Assembly: GCA_947476325.1 (NCBI GenBank)
Contig: CANJPZ010000002.1
Span: forward strand, 248,001 to 312,000
Length of the DNA: 64,000 nt
From: Caulobacteraceae bacterium
GTDB taxonomy: Bacteria > Pseudomonadota > Alphaproteobacteria > Caulobacterales > Caulobacteraceae
Reading direction: 5' to 3'
The translations under genes were made by a program, and so were the position numbers. Shown here one piece after another: positions 19,045 through 27,864 of the stretch; position 1 is the stretch's first letter, and each line of letters starts with the position of its first letter. Under the pieces are notes generated by a model. The model ran no database searches. It was not told the origin of the DNA and saw only the letters and a list, made by a program, of their open reading frames with translations.

Positions 19045-20218
19045 TATCCGGCGGCGAACGCCGCCGGATCAGCACCAGGGCCAGACCCGCCGTCGCGGCG
19101 AAAGCTGCGCCGGCGACGAAGGTCGTCTTTGGGCCAAAGGCTGACCAAAGCCCGCCGGCCAGGGTGCTGGACGCCAGCATCAGCACGCCGGTCACCAGGT
19201 TGAAGACGCCAAAGGCGGTTCCTCGCGCATCCGCAGGCGCAGCGTCGGCCACCATGGCTGACATCACCCCCTGCGTCAGGCCCATGTGCAGGCCCCACAA
19301 GGCCACGCCGGCCAGAACCGCGGCGAGAGACTGCGCCAGGGCCAGAGTGAGGTCGGCAATGACCAGGACCACCAGCCCGGCCGCCAGCAGCAGGCGGCGA
19401 TCGACGCGGTCAGACAGGCTGCCGGCGGGACCGGAAACCAGCGAATAGACCACGTTCATCAGCACCAGAACCAGCGGGACCAGCGCGATCGCCAGGCCGG
19501 CGCCCTGCGCTCTCAATAGCAGGAAGGCCTCGCTGAACCGGGCCATGGTGAAGATCGACCCGATCGCGACCACGACCCAGAACGCCGGACTGAAGGCGCC
19601 GATCCTGCCCCAGCGGATGGGTTGTCGCGCCACGGCGGCCGCCGAGGGCCGGTCCGGCTCGCGAATGCCGACCACCAGCAGCAGGACCGCAAGCGCGGCC
19701 GGAATGACCGCCCAGACAAAGACGGCGCGGATGTTGTCGGCCAGCAGCCACATCAATCCGACGGCGATCAGCGGCCCGAGAAAGGCGCCCACCGTGTCGA
19801 TCGACTGACGCACGCCATAGGCCAGGCCGCGGGCGTGGGCCGGGGTCACATCGGCCACCAGGGCGTCGCGCGGCGCGCCCCTGATCCCCTTGCCGACCCG
19901 GTCAAAGAAGCGCGCGGCCATCACTTCGAACACGGTGGAGGCCATGGGAAACAACGGCTTGGTCAGGGCGCTGAGCCCATAGCCGATGACCGCCAGCAGC
20001 TTGCGCTTGCCCAGCCGGTCGGACAGCCAGCCGGAATAGACCTTGGTGATGGCCGCCGTGGCCTCGGCGATGCCGTCGATTAGGCCGAGCGCTGCGGCGC
20101 TGGCGCCCAGTCCGGTCACCAGAAAGACCGGCAACAGGCCGTGGATCATCTCGGACGAGATATCCATGAACATCGAGACGAACCCCAGCGTCCAGACGCT
20201 GCGGGGCACATGTTTCAA
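19028..20218 (-). CDS. Major facilitator superfamily transporter
   Basis: A ~396-residue, 12-segment MFS permease. The N-terminus carries LGFVSMFMDISSEMIHGLLPVFLV, and the cytoplasmic loop 2-3 motif is GWLSDRLGKRK. A RFFDRVGKGIRGAPRDALVAD segment typifies a drug/metabolite exporter subgroup. A second GSLSDRVDRR loop marks the second half. The start is uncertain: no ATG precedes the family N-terminus except one inside tRNA-Leu, so I place it at the TTG at 20218 (TTG at 20239 or GTG at 20209 also possible). It lies directly behind tRNA-Leu and overlaps the preceding convergent gene by 17 bases. Substrate unknown. Confidence 0.88.
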   Translation of the reverse strand: MKHVPRSVWTLGFVSMFMDISSEMIHGLLPVFLVTGLGASAAALGLIDGIAEATAAITKVYSGWLSDRLGKRKLLAVIGYGLSALTKPLFPMASTVFEVMAARFFDRVGKGIRGAPRDALVADVTPAHARGLAYGVRQSIDTVGAFLGPLIAVGLMWLLADNIRAVFVWAVIPAALAVLLLVVGIREPDRPSAAAVARQPIRWGRIGAFSPAFWVVVAIGSIFTMARFSEAFLLLRAQGAGLAIALVPLVLVLMNVVYSLVSGPAGSLSDRVDRRLLLAAGLVVLVIADLTLALAQSLAAVLAGVALWGLHMGLTQGVMSAMVADAAPADARGTAFGVFNLVTGVLMLASSTLAGGLWSAFGPKTTFVAGAAFAATAGLALVLIRRRSPPDISSAP

Positions 20219-20260
20219 TCGTTCGGAAAATCCAGCCAATGAACGAGTCCGGCCTGAAAA

Positions 20261-20345
20261 TGGTGCGGATGAGAGGACTCGAACCTCCACGCCTTTCGGC
20301 GCTGGAACCTAAATCCAGTGCGTCTACCAGTTCCGCCACATCCGC
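20261..20345 (-). tRNA. tRNA-Leu (anticodon UAG)
   Basis: An 85-nt class-II tRNA on the minus strand. The acceptor arms GCGGATG and CATCCGC pair exactly. The D-loop contains GGTAGACGC, and the anticodon stem CTGGA/TCCAG frames the loop TTTAGGT, giving UAG. A CGCC-GAAA-GGCG variable arm is typical of leucine tRNAs, and the T-loop is GGTTCGAGTCC. CCA is encoded. The MFS gene starts ~40-60 bases downstream on the same strand. Confidence 0.97.
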
Positions 20346-20430
20346 TTGCTCCGGGGCATAGGCGCAGGTCCCGGTCGGCGCAAGACGATAGCCGCTTGAT
20401 CCCTCCCGGCGCCGGTGGGAAATTGCCCGC

Positions 20431-20910
20431 ATGCCGGCTCTGAAGTCCTTTGACGCCATCATCGCCGCGACACCGGAGGGGCGGGCCTATCTGCCCCTGC
20501 CCTTCGAGCCCGGCGACATCTGGGGCGGAACACCTGTGCATCTAGGCGGCGCGATCAATGCGATGCATTTCCGGGGCCGGGTCGAGGCCTTTGGCGCCGG
20601 CAAGGGACTGGTCCTGACGCCCATGTGGCTGCGCGCCTGCGGGCTGTCGGCGGGCGACCGCGTCTCGGTGATCCTTGCCGCCGAAGGGCCGCTGCGCAGC
20701 GACATGGCGCCGGACCTAGCCGAAGCGCTCGGCGCCGAGCCGGCTGTTGCGGCGTTCTGGGAAACGCTGGCCCAGTTCTATCGCAAGGCCTATGTGCGCT
20801 GGATCGACGGCACAAAGGGAAAGCCGGACCTGCGCGCGGCGCGGATAGCCGAGGTCGTCGGACTGCTGAAAGCGGGCGTAAAGGCGCGGCCCAGGACCCC
20901 GGGCCGCTAG
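20431..20910 (+). CDS. YdeI/OmdA family protein with DUF1905 domain
   Basis: A 159-residue protein joining an N-terminal DUF1905 beta-barrel (FRGRVEAFGAGKGLVLTPMWLRACGLSAGDRVSVIL, ~48-85) to a C-terminal YdeI/OmdA helical segment. In that segment a conserved Phe-Trp-containing run (AAFWETLAQFYRKAYVRWI, ~106-125) is visible. In other bacteria YdeI proteins are linked to envelope stress and polymyxin or bacteriocin tolerance; that role is not evident here. It is followed 5 bases later by a DUF1801 gene, with a second one after that, a common grouping of these small folds. Confidence 0.85.
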   Translation: MPALKSFDAIIAATPEGRAYLPLPFEPGDIWGGTPVHLGGAINAMHFRGRVEAFGAGKGLVLTPMWLRACGLSAGDRVSVILAAEGPLRSDMAPDLAEALGAEPAVAAFWETLAQFYRKAYVRWIDGTKGKPDLRAARIAEVVGLLKAGVKARPRTPGR

Positions 20911-20915
20911 AAGCG

Positions 20916-21344
20916 ATGCCTGTGAAGCCGAAAGCTCCTGAAGAGCCGGCCTTGCTGTCCGGCGGCAACCCACAGATCGCCAAGGGCGACGGCGATGGTC
21001 CGGTCCAAGCCTATATCGCAGCCATGCCCGGCTGGAAGCGCGATGTGGGCCTACGCCTGGACGCCCTGATCATGGCCGCCGTTCCCGGCGTGCAGAAGGC
21101 GGTCAAATGGAACTCACCGCTTTACGGTCTGAACGGGCGCGGCTGGTTCCTGGGGGTTCACTGCTACGCCAGCTACGTCAAGGTGGCCTTTTTCCGCGGC
21201 GCGGCGCTGCACCCGGTTCCGCCCGGCGGCTCGAAGAGCCCCGACACGCGGTATCTGGACATCCGCGAAGGCGACAAGATCGACGAGGTCCAGTTCACCG
21301 CCTGGGCAAGGCAGGCCAGCCAATTGCCAGGCCAGAAGATGTAG
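20916..21344 (+). CDS. DUF1801 domain protein (copy 1)
   Basis: A 142-residue DUF1801 (YdhG-like) protein. The family core is visible as VQAYIAAMPGWKRDVGLRLDALI, VPGVQKAVKWNSPLYGLNGRGWFLGV and KVAFFRGAALHPVPPGG. This is a small cytosolic fold of unknown biochemical role. The ATG at 20916 lies 5 bases after the upstream YdeI stop, so the genes are coupled. A longer in-frame extension runs through the YdeI gene in another frame and is not real. Confidence 0.88.
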   Translation: MPVKPKAPEEPALLSGGNPQIAKGDGDGPVQAYIAAMPGWKRDVGLRLDALIMAAVPGVQKAVKWNSPLYGLNGRGWFLGVHCYASYVKVAFFRGAALHPVPPGGSKSPDTRYLDIREGDKIDEVQFTAWARQASQLPGQKM

Positions 21345-21384
21345 ACGGCAGGGCAGCAACGGTTACTCAAAAAAGGCGACAACA

Positions 21385-21789
21385 ATGATCAAGATACCAG
21401 CTGGCGAGGCGGCAAGCGGAGGCTCTCCTTCCGAGATGATCGACGGCAGGATCGCGGCTCTGAGCGATTGGCGTGGAGAAACGCTGGGCCGAATCCGGAA
21501 GTTGATCAAACAGGCCTGCCCCGACGTGGTTGAAACCTGGAAATGGCGTGGGGTTCCGGTCTGGGAACACGGCGGTATCCTGTGCACCGGCGAGACCTAC
21601 AAGGCGGTCGTCAAGACCACCTTCGCCAAGGGCGCATCGCTGGACGATCCGTCCGGCCTGTTCAACTCCAGCCTCGACGGCAATACCCGGCGGGCGATCG
21701 ATTTCCGCGAGGGCGAGACGATCAACGAAGAGGCATTCAAGGCTCTGGTCCGGGCTGCCGTAGCGCAGAACGTCAAGCCGCGAGGCTGA
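21385..21789 (+). CDS. DUF1801 domain protein (copy 2)
   Basis: A 134-residue second DUF1801 protein, divergent from the first. Family features are the DGRIAALSDWRGETLGRIRKLIKQACPDVVETWKWRGVPVW block and the LCTGETYKAVVKTTFAKGASL strand pair. It carries the GETINEEAFKALVRAAV C-terminal helix typical of the subgroup. It follows copy 1 by 40 bases and probably shares its transcript. Function is unknown. Confidence 0.86.
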   Translation: MIKIPAGEAASGGSPSEMIDGRIAALSDWRGETLGRIRKLIKQACPDVVETWKWRGVPVWEHGGILCTGETYKAVVKTTFAKGASLDDPSGLFNSSLDGNTRRAIDFREGETINEEAFKALVRAAVAQNVKPRG

Positions 21790-21802
21790 CGGCAGTCCGG
21801 GT

Positions 21803-22162
21803 CTAATGCTTTTTCGCGTAAGGCCCGGCGGCCTGGAGGAAGGTCAGGGGATGGGCGCGGGCGGCGTCGCCACCGACGCCGGTCGCAGTGGCGATCTTCC
21901 AGGCCAGCCAGATCAGATAAACCGTGCCTGCGGCCCACAGGATGTCCTGCAGGATCGGAAAGGCGATGAACAGCCCGCCCAGGCCTGCGCCGACGCAGGC
22001 CATCATGAAGGCGAACCCCAAAACCACACCCGCCATGTGCGGGATCGTGCGCCGCATGCCGAAATTGGCGCCGGAGGCCAGCAGCATGGCGTTGTTCGGC
22101 CCCGGGGTCATCGAGGCCGCCAGGGCGGACAGGCAAAAGGCGATCAACTGGTCGGGCGCCAT
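21803..22162 (-). pseudogene. LysE-family exporter, 3'-truncated
   Basis: 119 codons encode only the N-terminal half of a LysE/RhtB amino-acid exporter (normal length ~200-210). The signature SMTPGPNNAMLLASGANFGMRRTIPHMAGV and three membrane segments are intact, and so is the loop motif ending PLTFLQAA. The next expected residues (about QWVNPKAW) are replaced by GPYAKKH and a stop. Beyond the break on this strand lies the end of the convergent DUF1801 gene, so the C-terminal half is absent rather than frameshifted. Without its last membrane segments the product is probably non-functional, unless a truncated form is used. Confidence 0.8.
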
Positions 22163-22185
22163 GGGCGATTTGCCGGGGCGAAGGC

Positions 22186-22217
22186 ATGAAAAACCCCTCG
22201 CGGAGACCGGGAGGGGT
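22186..22217 (-). terminator. Rho-independent terminator behind the 38-codon ORF
   Basis: On the minus strand, ACCCCTC (22217-22211) pairs with GAGGGGT (22199-22193) across an 11-base loop, followed directly by a run of T. It lies 27 bases past the stop of the small ORF and just before the truncated lysE start. It therefore ends transcripts coming from the nnr side. Confidence 0.75.
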
Positions 22218-22243
22218 GAGGCTGGATCAGGTTTTCGCGGCGG

Positions 22244-22360
22244 CTAGCGGCGGCGATTGGCCCTGACCCGGACGCGTACCATTTTAGCCTCGGAACGAAG
22301 CTTGGCCACAACGGCGGCGGTGGCGATTGCGAGCACAATGGCGGCAGCGGACATAATCAT
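22244..22360 (-). CDS. Small membrane peptide ORF (38 aa), hypothetical
   Basis: A 38-codon frame with product MIMSAAAIVLAIATAAVVAK followed by an arginine-rich tail. One hydrophobic segment (residues 4-19) is followed by a strongly basic C-terminus (VRVRVRANRRR), the layout of a small inner-membrane peptide. It begins 37 bases after the nnr stop and is followed by a good intrinsic terminator, which supports its being a real end-of-operon gene. The ribosome-binding site (a TTAGG stretch nine bases upstream) is weak, and an ATG two codons later is possible. I recognise no family. Confidence 0.5.
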   Translation of the reverse strand: MIMSAAAIVLAIATAAVVAKLRSEAKMVRVRVRANRRR

Positions 22361-22397
22361 GAACAAAAACCTAATGCTGATTGGATAAAAATGCAAC

Positions 22398-23846
22398 TCA
22401 CCCACGTCCATAGAGACGTTTTAGCACAGGGGGCGCCAGGTCGGGCAGGTCCTCGGCGATCAGACCAGGGCCAAATGAGGCTCCGGCTTCGGCATGAATC
22501 CAGGCCCCGGCGCAGGCTGCCTCGAAGCTGTCCATGCCCTGGGCGATCAGGCCGCCGATGAAGCCGGCCAGCACATCACCGGAGCCCGCCGTGGCCAGCC
22601 AGGGCGCGGCCTCGACGTTGACCGCCGCTCGCCCCTCCGGACAGGCGATGACGGTGTCGGGACCTTTCAGCAGCACCACGCACCCTGCCCGCGCCGCCGC
22701 CTGACGCGCGGCGGTGATCCGCTCTGGCGTGGCGGCCAGCAGGCCGGGGAAGATGCGCTCGAACTCACCGGGATGGGGGGTGAGCACATCGTCGCGGTCC
22801 AGCAGGCTGAACAGCTTGGGCGGATCGTCCTGGAACGAGGTCAGGGCGTCGGCGTCGACCACCAGCGCCGCGCCGGTGCGCGCCAGGGTCTGGACTTCAG
22901 CAACGGTCAGCGAACCGACTCCGACCGCCGGTCCGATGATCACCGCGTCGGCGGCGTCCGCCAGCCGCAACAGGTCCGCATCGCCGTCAAAACCGCGCAG
23001 CATGATGGCTTCAAGGTGGGCCGCGTTGGACGCAAGCGCATCCGGGGACGACAGCACGGTCACGAGGCCGGCCCCGATCCGAAGGCCGCCGCGCGCCGCG
23101 AGCCGGGCCGCGCCGGTGTTCCAGGGCCCGCCGGAGACCACGGCCAGCTGGCCACGGGCGTGTTTGTGAGTCTGGCTCTGGGGCCAGGGAAAGGCCTTGA
23201 GCCACAGGGCCGGGGTATTGACGTGCAGACTGCCGCTCGCCGGCGCCAGGCCGATGTCGGCGACCAGGATCTCGCCGCACAGACTGCGGCCCGGCAGCAG
23301 GACGTGCGCGGGCTTGCGGCTGTGGAAGGTGACGGTCAGGGCGGCGGCGAAAGCGTCCTTGCCCAGGCAATGACCTGTGTCGCCTGCGAGGCCGCTGGGC
23401 ACATCGACGGCCACCACCTTGCGGCGATCACTGACGCGGGCGCGGGCGGCCACGGCGCCTTCGAGGGGGCGCGACAGACCGGCCCCGAACAGGGCATCGA
23501 CAACCAGTTCGGCTTCGCGATCGTCGGGGGCCAGATCAATGGTCCGCCCACGCCAGCGGTCGGCCTTGCGTTTGGCCTCAGGCGTCTGCGGCGCGGCGGA
23601 TCGTTCGACCCACACCGGCCAACCCCTGCGCTTGAGCCGGCGGGCGATGACATAGCCGTCGCCGCCGTTGTTGCCGGGCCCGCACAGCACGGCGGTCGCC
23701 CTTGGCGTCCAGCGCGCGCAGATGGCGTCGGCCACGGCGGCGCCGGCCCGTTCCATCAGGGTGACACTCAGAGTCCCGCCGGCGATCGCCGCCGCATCCG
23801 CCGCAGCCATTTCGGCCACGGTGAGAATATTCTGCCCGGTCGGCAT
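22398..23846 (-). CDS. nnr: Bifunctional NAD(P)H-hydrate epimerase / ADP-dependent dehydratase
   Basis: A 482-residue fusion of NnrE (N-terminal) and NnrD (C-terminal), which repair hydrated NADH and NADPH. The epimerase half shows the CGPGNNGGDGYVIARRL loop near residue 54 and VVAVDVPSGLAGDTG. The dehydratase half, from about residue 210, has a ribokinase-like fold with HTGxxxRL-type elements. It ends with the DVLTPHPGEFERIF, VVLLKGPDTVIACPEG and WLATAGSGDVLAGFIGG signatures. Length is normal for the fused form. It starts 4 bases after the histidine phosphatase stop, so they share a transcript. Confidence 0.95.
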   Translation of the reverse strand: MPTGQNILTVAEMAAADAAAIAGGTLSVTLMERAGAAVADAICARWTPRATAVLCGPGNNGGDGYVIARRLKRRGWPVWVERSAAPQTPEAKRKADRWRGRTIDLAPDDREAELVVDALFGAGLSRPLEGAVAARARVSDRRKVVAVDVPSGLAGDTGHCLGKDAFAAALTVTFHSRKPAHVLLPGRSLCGEILVADIGLAPASGSLHVNTPALWLKAFPWPQSQTHKHARGQLAVVSGGPWNTGAARLAARGGLRIGAGLVTVLSSPDALASNAAHLEAIMLRGFDGDADLLRLADAADAVIIGPAVGVGSLTVAEVQTLARTGAALVVDADALTSFQDDPPKLFSLLDRDDVLTPHPGEFERIFPGLLAATPERITAARQAAARAGCVVLLKGPDTVIACPEGRAAVNVEAAPWLATAGSGDVLAGFIGGLIAQGMDSFEAACAGAWIHAEAGASFGPGLIAEDLPDLAPPVLKRLYGRG

Positions 23847-23850
23847 GCCC

Positions 23851-24423
23851 CTAGAGAACTCCTGTCACAGCCTCGCGACCAGCCTCGCAGAGATGCAGCA
23901 CGCCGTCACGCACCTCGAAGGTGGTGATCGAAGCGTGGTCCGGCTTGAAGGTCAGCACCTTGTCCGAGCCGGTCAGCAGCGAGACGGCCGCATTGATCGC
24001 AACATAGTGGCTGAACACTGCCGTTCCTTCGCGCAGGGTCAGAGCCGCCAAGATATCGCGCCGCCAGGCCTCGTAGTCGATGTCGCCGACAATTTCGCTC
24101 CAGCGGCCGGCAAAGGCGGTGCGTAGCCAGGCGGAACGGTCATCGTGGCTGACATTTGCCGGCGTCGCGATCTCGCCGAACACCGGATCGATGATGGCCT
24201 CGACGCCCAAAGCACGGGCAGTCGGATCGGCCGTCTCGCGGCAGCGGCGCAGGGGCGATGACATGACCGCTGTGGGACGAAATTGCGCTGGAAGGGCCAA
24301 AAGCGTGTCCCGCGCGGCCTCGGCCTGGGCCATTCCGGTCGCATCCAGCCCTGGATCGGTGTCGGAACCCTGCCCCCAGGTCGATTCCGGCTTTCCGTGC
24401 CGTATCATGTAAATTCGTCCCAT
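23851..24423 (-). CDS. Histidine phosphatase family protein
   Basis: A 190-residue phosphoglycerate-mutase-like phosphatase. The catalytic IRHGKPE motif (RHG at ~8-10) is near the N-terminus, and SSPLRRCRETADPTA carries the second conserved Arg. A VFSHYVAINA segment near residue 140 supplies the second catalytic His. The specific substrate cannot be read; the family spans cobalamin-phosphate, sugar-phosphate and protein-phosphate substrates. It heads a two-gene unit with nnr and is divergent from glnB. Confidence 0.88.
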   Translation of the reverse strand: MGRIYMIRHGKPESTWGQGSDTDPGLDATGMAQAEAARDTLLALPAQFRPTAVMSSPLRRCRETADPTARALGVEAIIDPVFGEIATPANVSHDDRSAWLRTAFAGRWSEIVGDIDYEAWRRDILAALTLREGTAVFSHYVAINAAVSLLTGSDKVLTFKPDHASITTFEVRDGVLHLCEAGREAVTGVL

Positions 24424-24556
24424 ACCCTCTCCTCAAGCCGTGACTGCCTCATTTTGAGGCGATAGGTGGTCAAAATTTGCGCTGGTCACCAGACCGTGGT
24501 CAGCTTATTCGTCCGGGCGCGCCAAATCGTTGCCGCGCGCCGCGCGGGCAGGCTAA

Positions 24557-24934
<378 letters not shown>

Positions 24935-24978
24935 AAGCCAACGATCCATCGAGAACTCAATCAAGGGGACTATCCGAC

Positions 24979-26388
24979 ATGACGACCGCCAAAGACATCC
25001 AGGCGCTGATCAAGGAAAAAGAGGTCCAGTATGTGGACGTCCGCTTCACCGACATCCGCGGCAAGCTGCAACACGTCACTTTCGACCTGGATCTGGTCGA
25101 TGAGGATTTCCTGACCGACGGCACCATGTTCGACGGCTCGTCGATCGCCGGCTGGAAAGCCATCAACGAAAGCGACATGAAGCTGCGTCCCGACCTGGAG
25201 ACCGCTCACATCGACCCCTTCTACCAGCAGACCACCCTGGTTCTGCACTGCGACGTGGTAAACCCGGACGATGGCACGCCCTACAATCGCGACCCGCGCT
25301 CGATCTCCAAGGCGGCGCTGAACTACGTCAAGTCGTCGGGCATCGGCGACACCGTGTTCTTCGGCCCGGAAGCCGAGTTCTTCATCTTCGACGAAGTGAA
25401 GTGGAACACCGAACCGCACAACACCGGCTATTCCTACGATGCCTACGAACTGCCCAAGAACACCGGCGCCTCGTTCCCCGAAGGCAACCTGGGCCACCGC
25501 CCGGGCCCCAAGGGCGGCTATTTCCCGGTGAACCCGGTCGACAGCGCCCAGGACATGCGCGGCGAAATGCTGCAGATCATGGGCGAGCTGGGCATGAAGC
25601 CTGAAAAGCATCACCACGAAGTCGCGCCGGCCCAGCACGAACTGGGTCTGAAGTTCGACACCATGGTGGTCATGGCCGACCGTCTGCAGATGTACAAATA
25701 CATCATCCAGAACGTCGCCAACGCCTATGGCAAGACGGCCACGTTCATGGCCAAGCCGATGTTTGGCGACAACGGTTCGGGCATGCACGTTCACCAGTCG
25801 ATCTGGGGCGGCGGCAAGCCGCTGTTCGCCGGCGACAAATATGCCGGCCTGTCACAGATGTGCCTGTGGTACATCGGCGGCATCATCAAGCACGCCAAGG
25901 CCATCAACGCCTTCTCGAACTCGACGACCAACAGCTACAAGCGTCTGGTCCCCGGCTATGAAGCCCCGGTGAAGCTGGCCTATTCGGCCCGCAACCGCTC
26001 GGCCTCGATCCGCATTCCGCACGTCGACAGCCCCAAGGGCAAGCGTCTGGAAGCCCGATTCCCCGATCCGATGGGCAACCCGTACCTCACCTTCACCGCC
26101 CTGCTGATGGCCGGCCTGGACGGCATCAACAACCAGATCGATCCGGGTCCGCCCGCCGACAAGAACCTCTACGACCTGCCGCCCCGCGAACAGAAGAAGA
26201 TCCCGGAAGTCTGCGGCAGCCTTCGTGAAGCTCTGGAAAACCTCGACAAGGACCGCGGATTCCTGAAGGCCGGCGGCGTCATGGACGACGATTTCATCGA
26301 CGCCTACATCGAGCTGAAGATGGAAGAAGTGATGCGCCTGCAACTGCACCCGCACCCGGTCGAATTCGACATGTATTACAAGTGCTAG
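24979..26388 (+). CDS. glnA: Glutamine synthetase type I GlnA
   Basis: A 469-residue GS-I that makes glutamine from glutamate, ammonia and ATP as a cytosolic dodecamer. The beta-grasp N-domain contains [18 protein letters not shown], and the catalytic core has [26 protein letters not shown] and the [19 protein letters not shown] loop. Tyr398 in NLYDLPPRE is the adenylylation site used by Gln[11 protein letters not shown] supplies the nucleotide and glutamate-binding arginines. It is co-transcribed with glnB and is followed by a strong terminator. Confidence 0.98.
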   Translation: MTTAKDIQALIKEKEVQYVDVRFTDIRGKLQHVTFDLDLVDEDFLTDGTMFDGSSIAGWKAINESDMKLRPDLETAHIDPFYQQTTLVLHCDVVNPDDGTPYNRDPRSISKAALNYVKSSGIGDTVFFGPEAEFFIFDEVKWNTEPHNTGYSYDAYELPKNTGASFPEGNLGHRPGPKGGYFPVNPVDSAQDMRGEMLQIMGELGMKPEKHHHEVAPAQHELGLKFDTMVVMADRLQMYKYIIQNVANAYGKTATFMAKPMFGDNGSGMHVHQSIWGGGKPLFAGDKYAGLSQMCLWYIGGIIKHAKAINAFSNSTTNSYKRLVPGYEAPVKLAYSARNRSASIRIPHVDSPKGKRLEARFPDPMGNPYLTFTALLMAGLDGINNQIDPGPPADKNLYDLPPREQKKIPEVCGSLREALENLDKDRGFLKAGGVMDDDFIDAYIELKMEEVMRLQLHPHPVEFDMYYKC

Positions 26389-26415
26389 CAGCCTGAAGTT
26401 CAGGTAAAACTGGAG

Positions 26416-26443
26416 GGGCCGCGGTTGACGCCGCGGCCCTTTT
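26416..26443 (+). terminator. Rho-independent terminator of glnBA
   Basis: A perfect 9-bp GC stem, GGGCCGCGG (26416-26424) with CCGCGGCCC (26431-26439), a 6-base loop and a short T-run at 26440-26443. It lies 28 bases after the glnA stop, abutting the end of the convergent ribH. There is no T-run on the other strand, so it serves glnBA. Confidence 0.9.
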
Positions 26444-27132
<689 letters not shown>

Positions 27133-27234
27133 TGGCCCCTCCTTTCGGAAGGACAATCAAAGGATAGGCCTTGCGCACCTGCGCCGCAACCGGGGTAGAA
27201 CAGCAGGCAAGCACGATGATCTGGAGCGCGACCG

Positions 27235-27699
27235 ATGACTGAACTCAAGGAAGGCGACCTTGCCCCCGACTTCACCCTGCCGACCGATCAGGGCCAGGTG
27301 TCTCTTTCGGGCCTGAGAGGCAAGACCGTGGTGCTCTATTTCTACCCCAAGGACGATACGTCCGGCTGCACGGTCGAGGCCCAGGACTTCACCGCCCGCC
27401 TGGCCTCATTCCGCAACGCCGGCACCGAAGTCATCGGGGTTTCAAAGGACAGCGCCAAGTCCCATGCCAAGTTCCGCACCAAGTACGACCTGGCCCACAC
27501 CCTGGCGGCCGACGAGGACATGGCGGTAATGGAGGCCTACGGCGTGTGGGTCGAAAAGAGCATGTACGGGCGCAAGTACATGGGCGCCTCACGCGACACC
27601 TTCCTGATCGGCCCTGACGGCGTAATCCAGAAGATCTGGCGCAAGGCCAAGGTTCCAGGTCATACGCAGGACGTCCTGGCCGCGATCAAGGCTGGCTAA
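27235..27699 (+). CDS. bcp: Peroxiredoxin Bcp (single-cysteine form)
   Basis: A 154-residue thiol peroxidase of the Bcp/PrxQ family that reduces hydrogen peroxide and organic hydroperoxides in the cytosol. YFYPKDDTSGCTVEAQDF carries the peroxidatic Cys45. Many family members have a resolving Cys five residues on (CTxEAC); here that position is Gln, and Cys45 is the only cysteine in the protein. It must therefore be recycled by an external thiol. Other features (SKDSAKSHAKFRTKYDL, RDTFLIGPDG) are normal. It is monocistronic by spacing. Confidence 0.95.
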   Translation: MTELKEGDLAPDFTLPTDQGQVSLSGLRGKTVVLYFYPKDDTSGCTVEAQDFTARLASFRNAGTEVIGVSKDSAKSHAKFRTKYDLAHTLAADEDMAVMEAYGVWVEKSMYGRKYMGASRDTFLIGPDGVIQKIWRKAKVPGHTQDVLAAIKAG

Positions 27700-27864
27700 G
27701 CGCCAGGCGCCCGCTTTTGCGACACGTTGGGCGATAGCCCTTAACCACGATGCTCATGCAACGCGCGAATTGCCGGACATGTGAACGGCTTTTCGCGCGA
27801 GCGGCCTTGCCTAACGCCTTCTATTGATTGCATATCGCCGGGAATTTCCGGCGGATTATCAAGA

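Noticed and set aside
24466..24480. TGGTCA-N-TTTGC as a sigma-54 promoter for glnBA
   Set aside because: The GG-GC spacing is one base short of the -24/-12 consensus, so I do not call it.
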